Below the pieces are notes generated by a model that saw nothing but the letters and a program-made list of their open reading frames with translations, made no database searches and had not been told where the DNA came from. 64,000 bases of DNA from Gari tellinella. Its lineage: Eukaryota; Mollusca; Bivalvia; Cardiida; Psammobiidae. The DNA is taken from contig OV277868.1 in the NCBI GenBank assembly GCA_922989275.2, positions 13,698,291 to 13,762,290 on the forward strand. The letters are read 5' to 3'. Shown here piece after piece: positions 1-10,235 of this stretch. How positions within the stretch are numbered: position 1 is the first letter of the stretch; the number at the start of each line of letters is the position of its first letter. The position numbers were made by a program, and so were the translations under genes.

Positions 1-286
1 CAACACTTACCCAAAAACTTTAACCATGAGAAATCAGCCGAAAAACCTAAGTCCACAAAAGGTGAAATTTTGACTAAATTTAACTTTTTTTTAAAATTTT
101 AACTACACAACATCAATGTTCAACCCACAGAGCACCTCCATTCCAAATATCAACTTCCTAATGCAAATATTTCATGTAGTGTTAGTGCATTACAACACTT
201 ACCCCAACACTTTAACCATGAAAAACCAACGCCGACACCGGGGTGATTCCAAAGCCCCCCCTATTCTCCGAATAGGCGAGCTAAAA
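1..286 (+). repeat. 3' end of a degenerate satellite element
   Basis: Two degenerate units of about 190 bp carry phrases seen again at 40251-41583 (cttaacc-type phrases and the phrase acatcaatgttcaaccc). They are followed by a GC-richer segment ending ggcgagctaaaaa at 275-286, the shared 3' terminus of the ACAAGAG...GAGCTAAAA elements found across this window. The 5' end lies outside the window. Family membership is read from shared phrases and the terminal motif; no alignment was run. Confidence 0.6.
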
Positions 287-344
287 ATCAATGATAGAAA
301 AAAAGTTTGATACTTTGAAAAATTCGCTTATGGGTTGGATACAC

Positions 345-446
345 CCTTAAGGCGCATTTTGCTTTACTTTCAGCCTCTTTTAAGCTTCCATCTGCTAGGA
401 CAAAAATCCGAAGACTGAGGAAAAATCAGGAGAAATGGCAGCCCTG
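345..446. repeat. MITE right half with palindrome family II arm
   Basis: The phrase ggcgcattttgctttac and the tract through cagcct...ctgctagga match one arm of a palindrome repeated many times here (see 33261-33515). It runs into aaaatccgaagactgagg and ends gcagccctg, the same right terminus as the complete CAGGG...CCTG MITE at 33261-33515. The left half is missing. Confidence 0.6.
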
Positions 447-570
447 AAACAGAGTTTATAAACCTGTGTTGAAGTGTGTTCATCCATAAATTTTTGTTTT
501 TTTATCGAAGACTCTTTAACCATTTGTCCGTTGCCATATGTGCACATCACCTAGATATTCAACTTTAAGC

Positions 571-661
571 CAGGTGGCTGCTTAAAGCACAGTGAAAGTA
601 AAGCAGAACACTCCTTTATAAGCTTTTTGTTTACCTTCATCTTGCTTTAAGCAGTCACTTG
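571..661. repeat. Diverged copy of palindrome family II
   Basis: Imperfect inverted repeat. The left arm contains gctgcttaaagcac and gaaagtaaagcagaac. The right arm contains gtttaccttcatc and ttgctttaagcagtcac. It is more degraded than the copies at 10151-10235 or 57389-57460. Confidence 0.5.
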
Positions 662-1561
662 AATTGAACAACACATATTTTTATTCTCAGTTTTGGTTCT
701 TTTAAAGAGGAGTAGGTGAAAGCATCCTATGGCACTTGTACAGAAGAAAGGGTTAAGTAAGTTCTAGAGTAATTCAGGGGTAAATTGAACAAAACACATT
801 TTAAAATGTAAAGTTTAAATTTCATGTAAACATATATGATATTATCAGGTTAATAATATTTTAAGGATTTATTGGAAGTACAATGTAGTTATGTGAGTGC
901 TATACAGAGGACACACTCCTAATAAATATATTATACCAGTATTGTATTTGCATTATAAGGATTTATTGTAAAGGACACAAACTTAGTACAGTTAATCTTG
1001 TATTAAGGGGCCACTCTTGAGGAAAATGGTTTTAATTCAGGATAGAAATAATGCAGAAAATTCCTGCAAGAGCTTTCTGTAATAGTTTATCCTGCACTGT
1101 GCAACCATATGTTAATACTATTATATTGCATAATTATGGTATTTTCTTAAGTGGTTGCTTAACCCATTAAGCCATACTGACTCATTTTGACTCATTGCGC
1201 AATAGCCTCATACTAACTCATTTTGACACACTTTAATCAACTAGCATGTATTGAGATGAGCACTGATAAGTGTTAATTGCTTATGAGTTAATGGGTTAAT
1301 ACAAAATTGACTTGCATTGCATCTGAAAAAAAAAGTTATCAAAAGTGTTTGAGATAATATTGCTTAAAGTGACTGTCTTTAACAGGTTTAAAGTAATCTT
1401 TCTGCTGTCAAAATATTTAAATTGTATTGGTCACATCAAAAGCACTATCCAAATATGGGTTCTGCAGCAGTTATATTGATGACATTTCTTTTTAGGTACT
1501 GGCTGAATCTGGAATTGGACCCTGAAATAAAATAAGAAAATAAATGCTATTATGAGACTGG
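662..1561. other. AT-rich sequence, no gene seen
   Basis: No supported coding region. The only structure I see is at 1159-1299, bounded by ttaacccattaa and its reverse complement, which looks like a small inverted-repeat element. Similar taaccc/gggtta borders recur around the palindromes at 43.5-45.4 kb and 57.1-57.6 kb. Confidence 0.4.
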
Positions 1562-1634
1562 CAGGGCTACCATAAGTTGCTCATCAAAATCCTAAGATTT
1601 CCAAATTTTCCTGAAGTGCTATATTTAACATAAT
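1562..1634. mobile_element. Left part of a MITE split by the gypsy element
   Basis: Begins cagggctaccataagttg, close to the left terminus of the complete MITE at 33261 (cagggctgccataacttg), followed by a similar aaaatccta tract. The gypsy insertion at 1635 cuts it and it resumes at 9603, ending gcagccctg at 9822. Confidence 0.6.
1631..1634. repeat. Target-site duplication of the gypsy element, left copy
   Basis: The four bases taat directly before the left LTR match taat at 9603-9606 directly after the right LTR. A 4-bp duplication is usual for Ty3/gypsy integrases. Confidence 0.7.
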
Positions 1635-2141
1635 TGTAATGGAATAAGAAGCCATCCTAATATTCATTCTAATTAAATAAAGGGAGGTAATTCTCCAAGT
1701 GCTAATTTAGCAAAGACAGTTTTTCACTGCATTCATTTCTATAATTTCATAATGCTCTATTGTAAAATAGTTTTAATACAAGCCAGGGTTTTACGATGTT
1801 GTCTAACTTGCGTAATTCCAAGTTATGCAACATCGTGACCCTGTCCCTTGTCACCCTAATTCGATTCTTATGTTTGGTAAAAGTGCCTATCGTGGCCGGT
1901 TCACTCATTCATTCACGATTGAAAGTATGATAATGCTTGTTCGTGGAAGGTACTCAGGTGCCTGTTCTTAGTGTTCCATTAACATTTACGGCCTATTTCT
2001 AAACTCTTTAGTTTCTTGTAATTTGTCATTATTAAAGCTGGTCGATAAGTAATACATCTTGGCTATTCATTAATATTCCCTAAAACAAAGAACTCTGGGT
2101 TTTCTGCTAGCAGAGTTTCCCCTAGAACTCTGCCCGCTACA
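1635..2141 (+). mobile_element. Left LTR of a Ty3/gypsy retrotransposon
   Basis: A 507-bp direct repeat beginning TGTAATGG and ending CTACA, paired with 9096-9602. Reading the two side by side I see about four substitutions (two near 1824-1828, one near 1839, one near 2135), so they are about 99% identical and the insertion is recent. The phrase attattaaagctgg (about 2029-2041) could hold the AATAAA-like polyadenylation region, but this is not firm. Confidence 0.92.
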
Positions 2142-2146
2142 AATAG

Positions 2147-2157
2147 TGGGCTTGTCC
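2147..2157 (+). promoter_or_regulatory. Probable primer-binding site of the gypsy element
   Basis: Five bases after the left LTR the sequence reads tgggcttgtcc. A tgg start complementary to a tRNA CCA end is expected here. The tRNA was not identified. Confidence 0.4.
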
Positions 2158-2178
2158 ATTTGTTTTTATGGGAAAATA

Positions 2179-2365
2179 CTTTCAAATTTACTTTACTTTA
2201 ACTTCTGATTTCTAAAGCTCATTGCTTTGCTTTAGATATTGCTTTCAAATTTGCTTTGCTTTAACTTCTGAATTATAAAGCGCATTGCTTTGCTTTAGAT
2301 ATTGCTTTCAATTTGCTTTGCTTTAACTTCTGAATTATAAAGCACATTGCTTTGCTTTCGATATT
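2179..2365 (+). repeat. Three 62-63-bp tandem repeats in the gypsy leader
   Basis: Three imperfect copies (2179-2240, 2241-2303, 2304-2365) of a unit containing tttgctttgctttaac and cattgctttgctttaga. They lie in the untranslated leader between the LTR and gag. Leader repeats in LTR elements can act in transcription or packaging; no role is shown here. Confidence 0.75.
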
Positions 2366-2476
2366 GATAATGCTTTATATTTAAATCACGGTAAGATCAG
2401 TTTGATTATTTAGAGTACAAACTGTGATTTTGTTGTGATTTTTCTTTTTCTAAAGAAAGTAAAGAACAGCAATCTA

Positions 2477-3883
2477 ATGGCAGGTAAAGCAGATCAGGAT
2501 TTGTCGCTTATTGACCAGAATGAAACTAACTTTTTTTTACGATACCAATACACAACCCACTGCCAAATATGTAACTACTAGGCCAAAACACAAAATCAGT
2601 ACACCTCAGTCAGATACGACCACACAGCACGTGCTTCGTCCAATAAACTTGATAAACCACCATACATGACTCAACCAAGATCTAACTTACAAGACTTTAT
2701 ACATAAGCAACTAAGCACACCAGCAGCTTCAACAATTAAATCTACAGATTATTCAACTTTAAATCAGCAACATACTGATCAAAAGGTAAAGGCTTCGTTA
2801 TTTTCACACTCAGAGCTTTCACAAGATACGAAACCTTATGGTTATCCACTAGACACAAATACAAAAGAATTTGGACTTGGCGTTCGTCCGTCTGTACGAC
2901 GTGACACTCAGCATGACAAGGCTTGACACGATGAGCAAATGACTATTCTGTATACTATGCAAAAGCAAATAGATAGTTTATTAGAACACGAAAAGTCAAA
3001 AGCAAGTACGCAACATAGGGAATCTAAATCTCAAGAGAGCAATGTAGACCAGGCTGTGGACAAATGTTTGTCGAAGATACAGTCACAACATAATGTTCTT
3101 AGAAAAGAAAAAGAGCCTGAAAAATTTGATGGCAAGTCAGTAGAATGGAAAGACTATATTATACACTTTGAGCAGGTCGCCTGCTGGAACAATTGGAATG
3201 AAGTTGAGAAAGCTCAGCAGTTAGCTATTTCTTTGCGCTGGCAAGCACAAAAGTTGTTAGGCGATTTGACCCTTTCCAAACTCAATGACTACACAGCCCT
3301 CAAGTCAATACTCACAGAGAGATATGACCCACAAGAAAGGGGTGTTGCCTATAAATGTGAGTTTAGGTCACGTAAACGAAACGCAAATCTGATTATGTGT
3401 ACGCGCTCAGACGCATAGCTTGTTTGGCGTTTCCGGATATTCCTTATGAGTACAGGGAAATCAATGTCTTAGAACAATACTTAGTTGGAATAGGAAGTTC
3501 AGAGTTAAGAGAGCATGTCATTTTCAAACACCCGAAAACAGTTGACCAAGCTATTAACAGTAGAATTTGAAGCAGTTAAGGGGTCAAATCAAAGTCCTAA
3601 GAAGCCTGTTGTCAGTTCTGAGGACTTAGGCATTAGCAATGCAGTAAAGAGAAAACAGACAGGTCCAACTAACACAGAAAGTTCACAGGACATACAAGAT
3701 ATGTTGTAAAAACTTATTAAATGCATGGAACAGTTAAATCAATCCAAACACACGCAAACGCGCTACAAACGCACAGGCAACATAGAAAATGTGGAATGCT
3801 TCAATTGTCACTCTTTGGGTCATTATGCTAATACCTGTCCAGATAAGAAACAGGGAAGGTCTTCTGCAAATCAGGAAAACTAG
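2477..3883 (+). pseudogene. gag: Broken gag of the gypsy element
   Basis: Gag would form the retrotransposon's virus-like particle and bind its RNA. The reading frame probably opens at the ATG at 2477-2479. It is lost at a T-run near 2532, and a matching frame resumes from 2666. An in-frame TGA lies at 2924-2926. The stretch 2939-3385 encodes a capsid-like segment with the region EPEKFDGKSVEWKDY. The frame shifts near 3385 and again near 3540, and there is an in-frame TAA at 3707-3709. A single CCHC zinc knuckle (C-X2-C-X4-H-X4-C) is encoded at about 3797-3840, just before a TAG at 3881-3883. The knuckle and the flanking pol order identify it as gag. At least two stops and three frame changes mean it cannot make an intact protein, although the LTRs are nearly identical. 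Confidence 0.8.
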
Positions 3884-3897
3884 AACTGGCTGAGCTT

Positions 3898-6800
3898 GTG
3901 GCCAAAAGCCCAGCCACTGAATATACACAATCTAACGTTAGGCCACTTCCCAATGTAAACAAAATTAGTGCAACACCCTTCGCTAATGTTGTCATTCAAG
4001 GACATTCTTACAAAATGTTGTTAGATTCTGGTTCATCTTCCAGTCTTATCTCAGAAGCATTCTTTGAGAAGTTATGTAAGCTTTTACCGGATTTGCAAAT
4101 GCAAAAGTCGGGTTGTGAATTAACAACAGCGAACAGTGCTGCCCTAATTGTGAAAGGCTTGGTTACTTTGCCGTTTAGTTTAGACGATTTGTTATTTGAA
4201 CACGAGTTCTATGTTGCTAATACAGATCTAGACGGAATTCTCGGAAGTGACTTTGTAACACAATATGATTGTGGACTTTTCATTGGTTCAGGTTATATGA
4301 CCATAAATGGCAAGAAAATAGAGTTAAGTCGTGAATTTGGTTCACGATGCAATCGTGTCAAACTATCAAACAATGTTGTAATTCCACCGAAGACTGAAGT
4401 CTTTGCTAGAGGTTATGTTTCAGATAAACATCAACTTGGTGACTTAGGAATCATTGAACCTTGCAAACACGTAGGGAAAAATGGCATTTTACTTGCACGC
4501 TCAGTAGTAAACCCTTCCAATGTTATTGTTTCATTTATGGATTTGTCTTCCAAATCAGTACACATGAAAAGGCATGCATTAGTAGCAACAGTACAAGATG
4601 CTTCTGTCTTAGAAAACTGTCCACTTCCAGAAACAAATACCACACTAGAACAAAATAGTGAGGTACCAGATCACCTGAAAGACATGCTTAATAAAACATC
4701 AGAAAACTTAACAAAGTGCCAAAGACAAACACTTGAACAGCTCCTATGTAAATATGAAAATATTTTTGTAGGACCAGACAACAAATTAGGAAGAAATGAT
4801 TGGGTGAAACACAAAATAGACACACAAAATGCAAAGCCTATAAAAATTCCACCTCGTAGAGTAGCTATTAGAGAAAAAGAAATTATCGAAAAGGAAATTT
4901 CTAAAATGTTGGCTAACAATGTTATAGAACCAAGTAACAGCCCTTGGTCTTCGCCAATTCTCTTGTGTAAGAAGAAAGATGATACCATTCGTTTCTGTTT
5001 GGATTATAGGGCTCTTAACTCAGTAACTCTGAAAGACGCATACCCTTTACCACGCATTGACGACTCGTTAGATGCACTAGCAGGAAATAGTTGGTTTGAT
5101 ACATTAGATTTGGCCTCTGGATACTGGCAGTGTGCAATGGATGATACTGATAAACCAAAAACAGCCTTCTCTAGTCACGTGGGCTTGTATCAGTTCAAAG
5201 TCCTACCATTCGGTCTCTGCAATGCTCCAGCAAGTTTTGAACGATTAATGGAACTTGTATTAAAGGGTCTCTGCTTTCAGCGTTGTCTGTGTTATTTAGA
5301 TGACATCATCATTTTTGGTGAGTCTTTTGAAAAGGCTTTAGAAAATTTGGAAATGGTTTTTAAACGTTTTCAGCAGGCAAATTTAAAACTCAAATCTTCA
5401 AAATGTTCCCTGTTCCAAACAAAATGTCATTTTCTAGGACACGTTGTCCAAGAGGAAGGCATTTCTTGTGACCCTGCAAAGGTCAATGCAGTCAAAGAGT
5501 GGCCAATACCTAGAAATGTCTCAGAGGTTAATTCTTTTCTCGGTCTCTGTGGTTACTATAGGAAATTTATACACAACTTTGCTACAAAAGCATATCCTCT
5601 GACACGCCTTACTCGGAAGGAGATTAAATTTTCCTGGTCGACAGACTGTCAGGAGGCATTTGAAAGCTTGAAACAAAGCCTTGTTTCTGCCCCGATTCTT
5701 GGTTATCCTAAGGAAAACGGCATGTTTATTTTAGACACCGATGCGAGTGGCTATGGCTTAGGGGCTGTATTAAGTCAAATACAGGATAACAAAGAGAAAG
5801 TTATTGCCTACGCAAGTAAAACTATGAACAAGTCCCAACAAAATTATTGTTCTACACACAGAGAGCTTCTTGCAGTAGTAACATTCATTAAACAGTTTCG
5901 CCATTATCTTTGGGGAGGGAAATTTCTAGTTAGGACTGATAATTCTGCAATAAGATGGATAAGAACTTTCAAAAATCCAGAGGGCATGATTGCAAGGTGG
6001 TTGACGGTTTTGGGAACTTACGATTTTGATATTGAACATCGTAAAGGTATAGCTCATACAAATGCAGACGCCTTGAGTCGCAAACCCAGAAGGCGATGCA
6101 AGAACCCTGAATGTCATGATTGTCAGTGCGAGTCAATGGTCACAAAGCAAATCACAAAAGGTGAATACACGTCTGTTGTGACACCCAGTGCTAAGCAAAC
6201 TTTGACTGCAAGTGTAGGTCTAGACAGGCCTGTTGTTGACAAATGTTTGACGGTTAGTGCTGCCTGTAACATTGTCTCTGTAGATAGCAATACTAATGAT
6301 CACCATGATTACACTTGTAACATTGTCTCTGTAGATAGCAATACTAATGATCACCATGATTACACTTGGCTAAACAAATGGAGTCTAAATGAGATTGGCT
6401 TGTATCAAAGCAGAGATAAGACAATCAATAGAATCATTTTCCTTAAGTCACAATTCTCAGAAAAACAATCAAGAAAAGATATCAACGTTGAGTCAAGACA
6501 GGTCAAAACGTTGTGGGGTCTTTGGGAATCTCTAGTAGTTAAGAACAAAGTTTTATACTACAATTGGTATGATGTGGTTGATCTTAGTAGTAAACTCATT
6601 TTGGTTGCATCATTAGAGATAAGGTCACAGATTTTCAAAGAACTTCACGCCAATAAAATCTCAGGTCATTTAGGTAGAAATAGAACAATTGCATCTGTCA
6701 GAAGATGTTTTTATTGGCCAGGCATGTCATCAGACATCAGACTTTGGATCAAACAATGCAATCTTTGCGCTAGGCGTAAGACAGGTTCTAGTTTAACCAA

Positions 6801-7101
6801 ATCTCATATGCAGCAATACCAGGTTTTTGCTCCTTTGGACAGGATCGCAATTGACATTCTTGAGTGTCCAGTCTCTGGTAGTGGTAATCAATACATTATA
6901 GTTTTGTGTGATTATTTTACAAAATGGGCAAAGGCTTATCCTGTACCAGATCACAATGCTTTAACTGTTGCAGATAAGATCATTTCTGAGTTTATTTCTA
7001 GATTTGGTATACCAAAGCAAATCCACACTGACCAAGGTCGGGAATTCGAGTCAAATTTGTTTGCTATTTTGTGTCAAAGACTAGAAATTGAAAAAAACTA
7101 G
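3898..7101 (+). CDS. pol: Ty3/gypsy Pol: protease, RT, RNase H, integrase N part
   Basis: Open frame of 1,067 residues in a different frame from the gag zinc knuckle. The frame is already open upstream of 3898, so the GTG start is only a boundary; -1/+1 shifting from gag or processing is possible. Domains in order: retropepsin-type protease with DSG at residues 43-45; reverse transcriptase from about 320 with YLDD at 466-469; RNase H with DTDASG at 613-618; integrase zinc finger H917, H924, C954, C957; and integrase core Asp at 986 and 1045. A 17-residue exact tandem duplication lies at about residues 790-823, between RNase H and integrase. The frame ends at a TAG just after an A7 run, before the catalytic Glu; the remainder is encoded from 7088 in another frame. 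The order PR-RT-RH-IN identifies Ty3/gypsy. It makes element cDNA and integrates it. Confidence 0.93.
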   Translation: MAKSPATEYTQSNVRPLPNVNKISATPFANVVIQGHSYKMLLDSGSSSSLISEAFFEKLCKLLPDLQMQKSGCELTTANSAALIVKGLVTLPFSLDDLLFEHEFYVANTDLDGILGSDFVTQYDCGLFIGSGYMTINGKKIELSREFGSRCNRVKLSNNVVIPPKTEVFARGYVSDKHQLGDLGIIEPCKHVGKNGILLARSVVNPSNVIVSFMDLSSKSVHMKRHALVATVQDASVLENCPLPETNTTLEQNSEVPDHLKDMLNKTSENLTKCQRQTLEQLLCKYENIFVGPDNKLGRNDWVKHKIDTQNAKPIKIPPRRVAIREKEIIEKEISKMLANNVIEPSNSPWSSPILLCKKKDDTIRFCLDYRALNSVTLKDAYPLPRIDDSLDALAGNSWFDTLDLASGYWQCAMDDTDKPKTAFSSHVGLYQFKVLPFGLCNAPASFERLMELVLKGLCFQRCLCYLDDIIIFGESFEKALENLEMVFKRFQQANLKLKSSKCSLFQTKCHFLGHVVQEEGISCDPAKVNAVKEWPIPRNVSEVNSFLGLCGYYRKFIHNFATKAYPLTRLTRKEIKFSWSTDCQEAFESLKQSLVSAPILGYPKENGMFILDTDASGYGLGAVLSQIQDNKEKVIAYASKTMNKSQQNYCSTHRELLAVVTFIKQFRHYLWGGKFLVRTDNSAIRWIRTFKNPEGMIARWLTVLGTYDFDIEHRKGIAHTNADALSRKPRRRCKNPECHDCQCESMVTKQITKGEYTSVVTPSAKQTLTASVGLDRPVVDKCLTVSAACNIVSVDSNTNDHHDYTCNIVSVDSNTNDHHDYTWLNKWSLNEIGLYQSRDKTINRIIFLKSQFSEKQSRKDINVESRQVKTLWGLWESLVVKNKVLYYNWYDVVDLSSKLILVASLEIRSQIFKELHANKISGHLGRNRTIASVRRCFYWPGMSSDIRLWIKQCNLCARRKTGSSLTKSHMQQYQVFAPLDRIAIDILECPVSGSGNQYIIVLCDYFTKWAKAYPVPDHNALTVADKIISEFISRFGIPKQIHTDQGREFESNLFAILCQRLEIEKN
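6265..6366 (+). repeat. Exact 51-bp tandem duplication inside pol
   Basis: Two identical 51-bp units (6265-6315 and 6316-6366), each encoding 17 residues that include VSVDSNTNDHHDYT. The duplication keeps the frame and lies in the linker between RNase H and integrase, where length changes are usually tolerated. Confidence 0.9.
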
Positions 7102-7831
7102 AACATGTCTTTACCGTCCTCAGTCTGATGGCTTAGTCGAAAGATTCAATAGAACTCTTCTGCAAATGCTTTCAATGTATGTGAATGACAATCAAACCTT
7201 ATGGGATGAACAAATACCATTTCTTTTAATGGCTTATAGGTCAACAACTCATGAAAGTACAGGTTGTAGCCCAAACAGACTGATGTTAGGTAAAGAAATA
7301 AGCTATCCTATAGATGTTATAGCAGGCAGTCCATGTCCCGACAAAACAGAACGTTGTCCTAGTCAGTATATTGAGTGGTTAGACCATATGTATTCTAAAG
7401 CATATGACTACGCCAGTGTTCAGCTTAGTTTAGCAACATCAAGGCAAAAGAAATGTTATGATAAAGGGGTGAAACCACGGAAATTCAATACAAATGAGTT
7501 TGTTTGGAGGTGGTATCCACCTGCTGCAAACAGCAAACTTGGTTTAGGTTGGACTGGGCCGTACAAAGTTTTAGAAAAACTTACAGAGGTTACGTACAAA
7601 ATACAAAAAGCTCCAAATCTTTCAGCAATTGTGGTCCATGTGGACCATTTGAAGAGGTATGAGGGACAACACCCTCCGTTAAACTGGCTGCAAGAGCAAA
7701 CAGTTTGTCCAAAATTGCCAGAAACTATTTTGGACAATAATGAAAACTCTCAGCAAGTTTTGAAAGACTCAGAACCTGTGGTCACAAGATATTGTCGACA
7801 TGTTAAGCAACCAGTAAAATATGTACCATAG
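7088..7831 (+). CDS. pol: Gypsy integrase C-terminal part, frameshifted
   Basis: Open frame of 247 residues that continues the integrase in a frame offset from the upstream pol frame. The overlap lies around a run of seven A at about 7091-7097, so a one-base indel there most simply explains the split; a programmed shift is less likely. It carries the rest of the catalytic core, with PQSDGLVERFN near residues 11-21 and the third catalytic acidic residue Glu at about 19. A C-terminal segment follows (WTGPYKVLEKL, then HVDHLKRY) typical of the gypsy integrase C-terminal domain. The first Met is not the true start. No env-like frame follows before the right LTR. Confidence 0.85.
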   Translation: MKKTRTCLYRPQSDGLVERFNRTLLQMLSMYVNDNQTLWDEQIPFLLMAYRSTTHESTGCSPNRLMLGKEISYPIDVIAGSPCPDKTERCPSQYIEWLDHMYSKAYDYASVQLSLATSRQKKCYDKGVKPRKFNTNEFVWRWYPPAANSKLGLGWTGPYKVLEKLTEVTYKIQKAPNLSAIVVHVDHLKRYEGQHPPLNWLQEQTVCPKLPETILDNNENSQQVLKDSEPVVTRYCRHVKQPVKYVP

Positions 7832-7965
7832 TGATACATGTAGTTTAACTGTATTTTAATTGTTTTATTGACCAGTATTATTTAAACCAGCTACTGTTGA
7901 TACATGTATTTTAACTGTATTTTAATTATTTTTCTTGACCAGTATTATTTAAACCAGCTATTGTT
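7832..7965 (+). repeat. 66-bp tandem duplication after pol
   Basis: Two imperfect copies (7832-7897 and 7898 to about 7965) of a unit with tgatacatgta, ttaactgtattttaatt and gaccagtattatttaaacc. It begins just after the integrase stop codon. Confidence 0.8.
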
Positions 7966-9083
7966 GTATAGAAGTATTGTATTAACTTCTACTATTGCAA
8001 TAGTTTGTTTAATGTATATTTGTAAATATTTGAATAGGGTGGGCCTGAAATTGTTATAAGACAAACACGGAAATCATGTTGAGAAAGGAATTGAAAGCAC
8101 ATCGCAACATTTCATTTTTGCTGTGTTTTCAATGCATTTGGGTTGCAGCGTATTTTTGTAGAATAAAGCTTTTTGTTTGGTTGTTTTGTGCTTTATTCTG
8201 TACATTTATTATACCTAACGGTGACGAACAATGAGAGTAATGGTATGATATATATTTACCATTCCGTAGTTGTTCTAGTTCAGGTGGAATGAACAGATAT
8301 TCAGCATTTGTTATCCAAAGGTGGCATAACTGAACAGTTAATCTTATGCTGTCATTGAGAGTTATATTTAATAAATAGATATGCCGTAGATGACTAGCTA
8401 TTATAGCCTTAACTTGTTATGTACCTTTGGATATTTTATTTTGGTTGCATATATTGTCTTCTTTGGATTTTAGAAGACTGTTAAAATTTGTGTTTTCTTT
8501 TAATATGACTGCAACTCATGGCATTGAAGCATTGGGGGTTTGTTGGTGTTGTTGTTGTTGTTTTCATTTCTTTTCTTTTCTTCAATGCTTATAAAATAGA
8601 TAAATGATGTCTGTTTTTATTTGTTTCCAGGTTCATTACAGTTTCGTCATTTATGTACTTGTCCATGAACTGAGGTGTTTGAAAGATGATCTGTGCCATA
8701 ATTGCCACTCTTGAAACTCCTGTACAGACCGTGTATATATGGATAAATGGATAACAGCCCTCAACACCTATACTAGAGCTTGGATCACATTTATACAGAA
8801 TGCATTACAATATATGTGGGCAGATCATGAACTTTCAAACCAATGTTTATATAACAATTGTATGTATAAGAGTTTATGTCTTAAGACAGAGTTGTGTGTT
8901 CTTTGAAAACATATTTGGATTGTCTTACCTTTAAACTTTATTGTATTTTTGTGTTTGTGAAAAACTGTTTTTATTTTTTTTCAGATTAGATTGATTTTTT
9001 TTTTTAAACAAAGCTTTTAATATTTTTATTCCTCTTTACATTCACCGTTGTTTAAACAAATGCTTAGATATATGCATTTGTTT
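7966..9083 (+). other. Gypsy 3' noncoding region
   Basis: About 1.1 kb between the pol stop and the polypurine tract. It is T-rich, with no open frame of note and no envelope-like gene. It contains aataaagctttttg near 8163 and T-runs near 8994-9004. Confidence 0.6.
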
Positions 9084-9095
9084 AGGTGGGGGGAG
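9084..9095 (+). promoter_or_regulatory. Polypurine tract of the gypsy element
   Basis: The purine-rich string aggtggggggag ends directly at the right LTR start. This is the expected position of the plus-strand primer for reverse transcription. Confidence 0.8.
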
Positions 9096-9602
9096 TGTAA
9101 TGGAATAAGAAGCCATCCTAATATTCATTCTAATTAAATAAAGGGAGGTAATTCTCCAAGTGCTAATTTAGCAAAGACAGTTTTTCACTGCATTCATTTC
9201 TATAATTTCATAATGCTCTATTGTAAAATAGTTTTAATACAAGCCAGGGTTTTACGATGTTGTCTAACTTGCGTAATTCCAAGTTACGCATCATCGTGAC
9301 CCTGACCCTTGTCACCCTAATTCGATTCTTATGTTTGGTAAAAGTGCCTATCGTGGCCGGTTCACTCATTCATTCACGATTGAAAGTATGATAATGCTTG
9401 TTCGTGGAAGGTACTCAGGTGCCTGTTCTTAGTGTTCCATTAACATTTACGGCCTATTTCTAAACTCTTTAGTTTCTTGTAATTTGTCATTATTAAAGCT
9501 GGTCGATAAGTAATACATCTTGGCTATTCATTAATATTCCCTAAAACAAAGAACTCTGGGTTTTCTGCTAGCAGAGTTTCCCCTAGAACTCTGCCGGCTA
9601 CA
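9096..9602 (+). mobile_element. Right LTR of the gypsy element
   Basis: A 507-bp copy of 1635-2141 with about four differences by eye. It ends CTACA and is followed by the taat target duplication at 9603-9606. Confidence 0.92.
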
Positions 9603-9822
9603 TAATTATTCAACCAGTTTGGATTCAGATCAGACGCCGCGCAACACTGCGTCTAGTCTGGATCTAAACTGGTTGACAACAATGTTTCCTAAGTAAAAAC
9701 GCATACAATTTCAAATTTAAAAGTAAAAACAAAAATCCGAAGATTTCAGGGAACTCCGTAGGTCCAGAGAAATTAAGGAAAATCCGAAGATTTCAGAAAA
9801 ATCCAGAGAAATGGCAGCCCTG
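9603..9822. mobile_element. Right part of the MITE interrupted by gypsy
   Basis: Continues the MITE from 1562-1634. It contains palindrome family I at 9611-9675, two aaaatccgaagatttcag tracts and the terminal gcagccctg ending at 9822. Confidence 0.6.
9611..9675. repeat. Palindrome family I copy
   Basis: Imperfect hairpin with arms aaccagtttgga...gatcagacgc and gcgtctagtctgg...aactggtt around a short loop. Other copies lie at 36751, 56209, 57968, 62711 and 63061. Confidence 0.75.
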
Positions 9823-10150
9823 TCTTGGTGTTGTTGTCATTTTCAAGTTACTGTGATTTTAATCTTGACCTTTGAATTCAATTATAGAGTAATTGTCAAG
9901 AGAAAAAAAATCAGTTTTCCTCTAACAGTATCAGCTAGGAATATGGTACCAAACTTAGTGTGACAAGTGACTGCTTAATACAGGACAGAAATTATTCCGA
10001 AATCTGCTGGTATAGGAACATTCTGCATTATTTCTAATTTTCTATCTTACATCCATTTTAAGCAGCCAAATTTATTAGATAATTCATATGGGTCTCCTAT
10101 TAATTTGTCACTCCATTACCTCATAGCCTACTTCTAATTATAGGTAAATA

Positions 10151-10235
10151 GGTTACCACTTAAAGCAGGTTGAAAGTGATGCAGAATGGGCATTCTGCTT
10201 TACTTTCAGCCTGCTTTAAGCTATCATCTGCTAGA
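10151..10235. repeat. Palindrome family II copy
   Basis: The left arm runs cttaaagcaggttgaaag to tgcagaatg and the right arm cattctgctttactttcag to cctgctttaag, a nearly perfect stem with a tiny loop. It is flanked by taccact and tatcatctgctagaat, as in other copies. Confidence 0.8.

Noticed and set aside
7966..9083. An env gene in the gypsy element
   Set aside because: No long open frame, signal peptide or membrane segment between pol and the polypurine tract.
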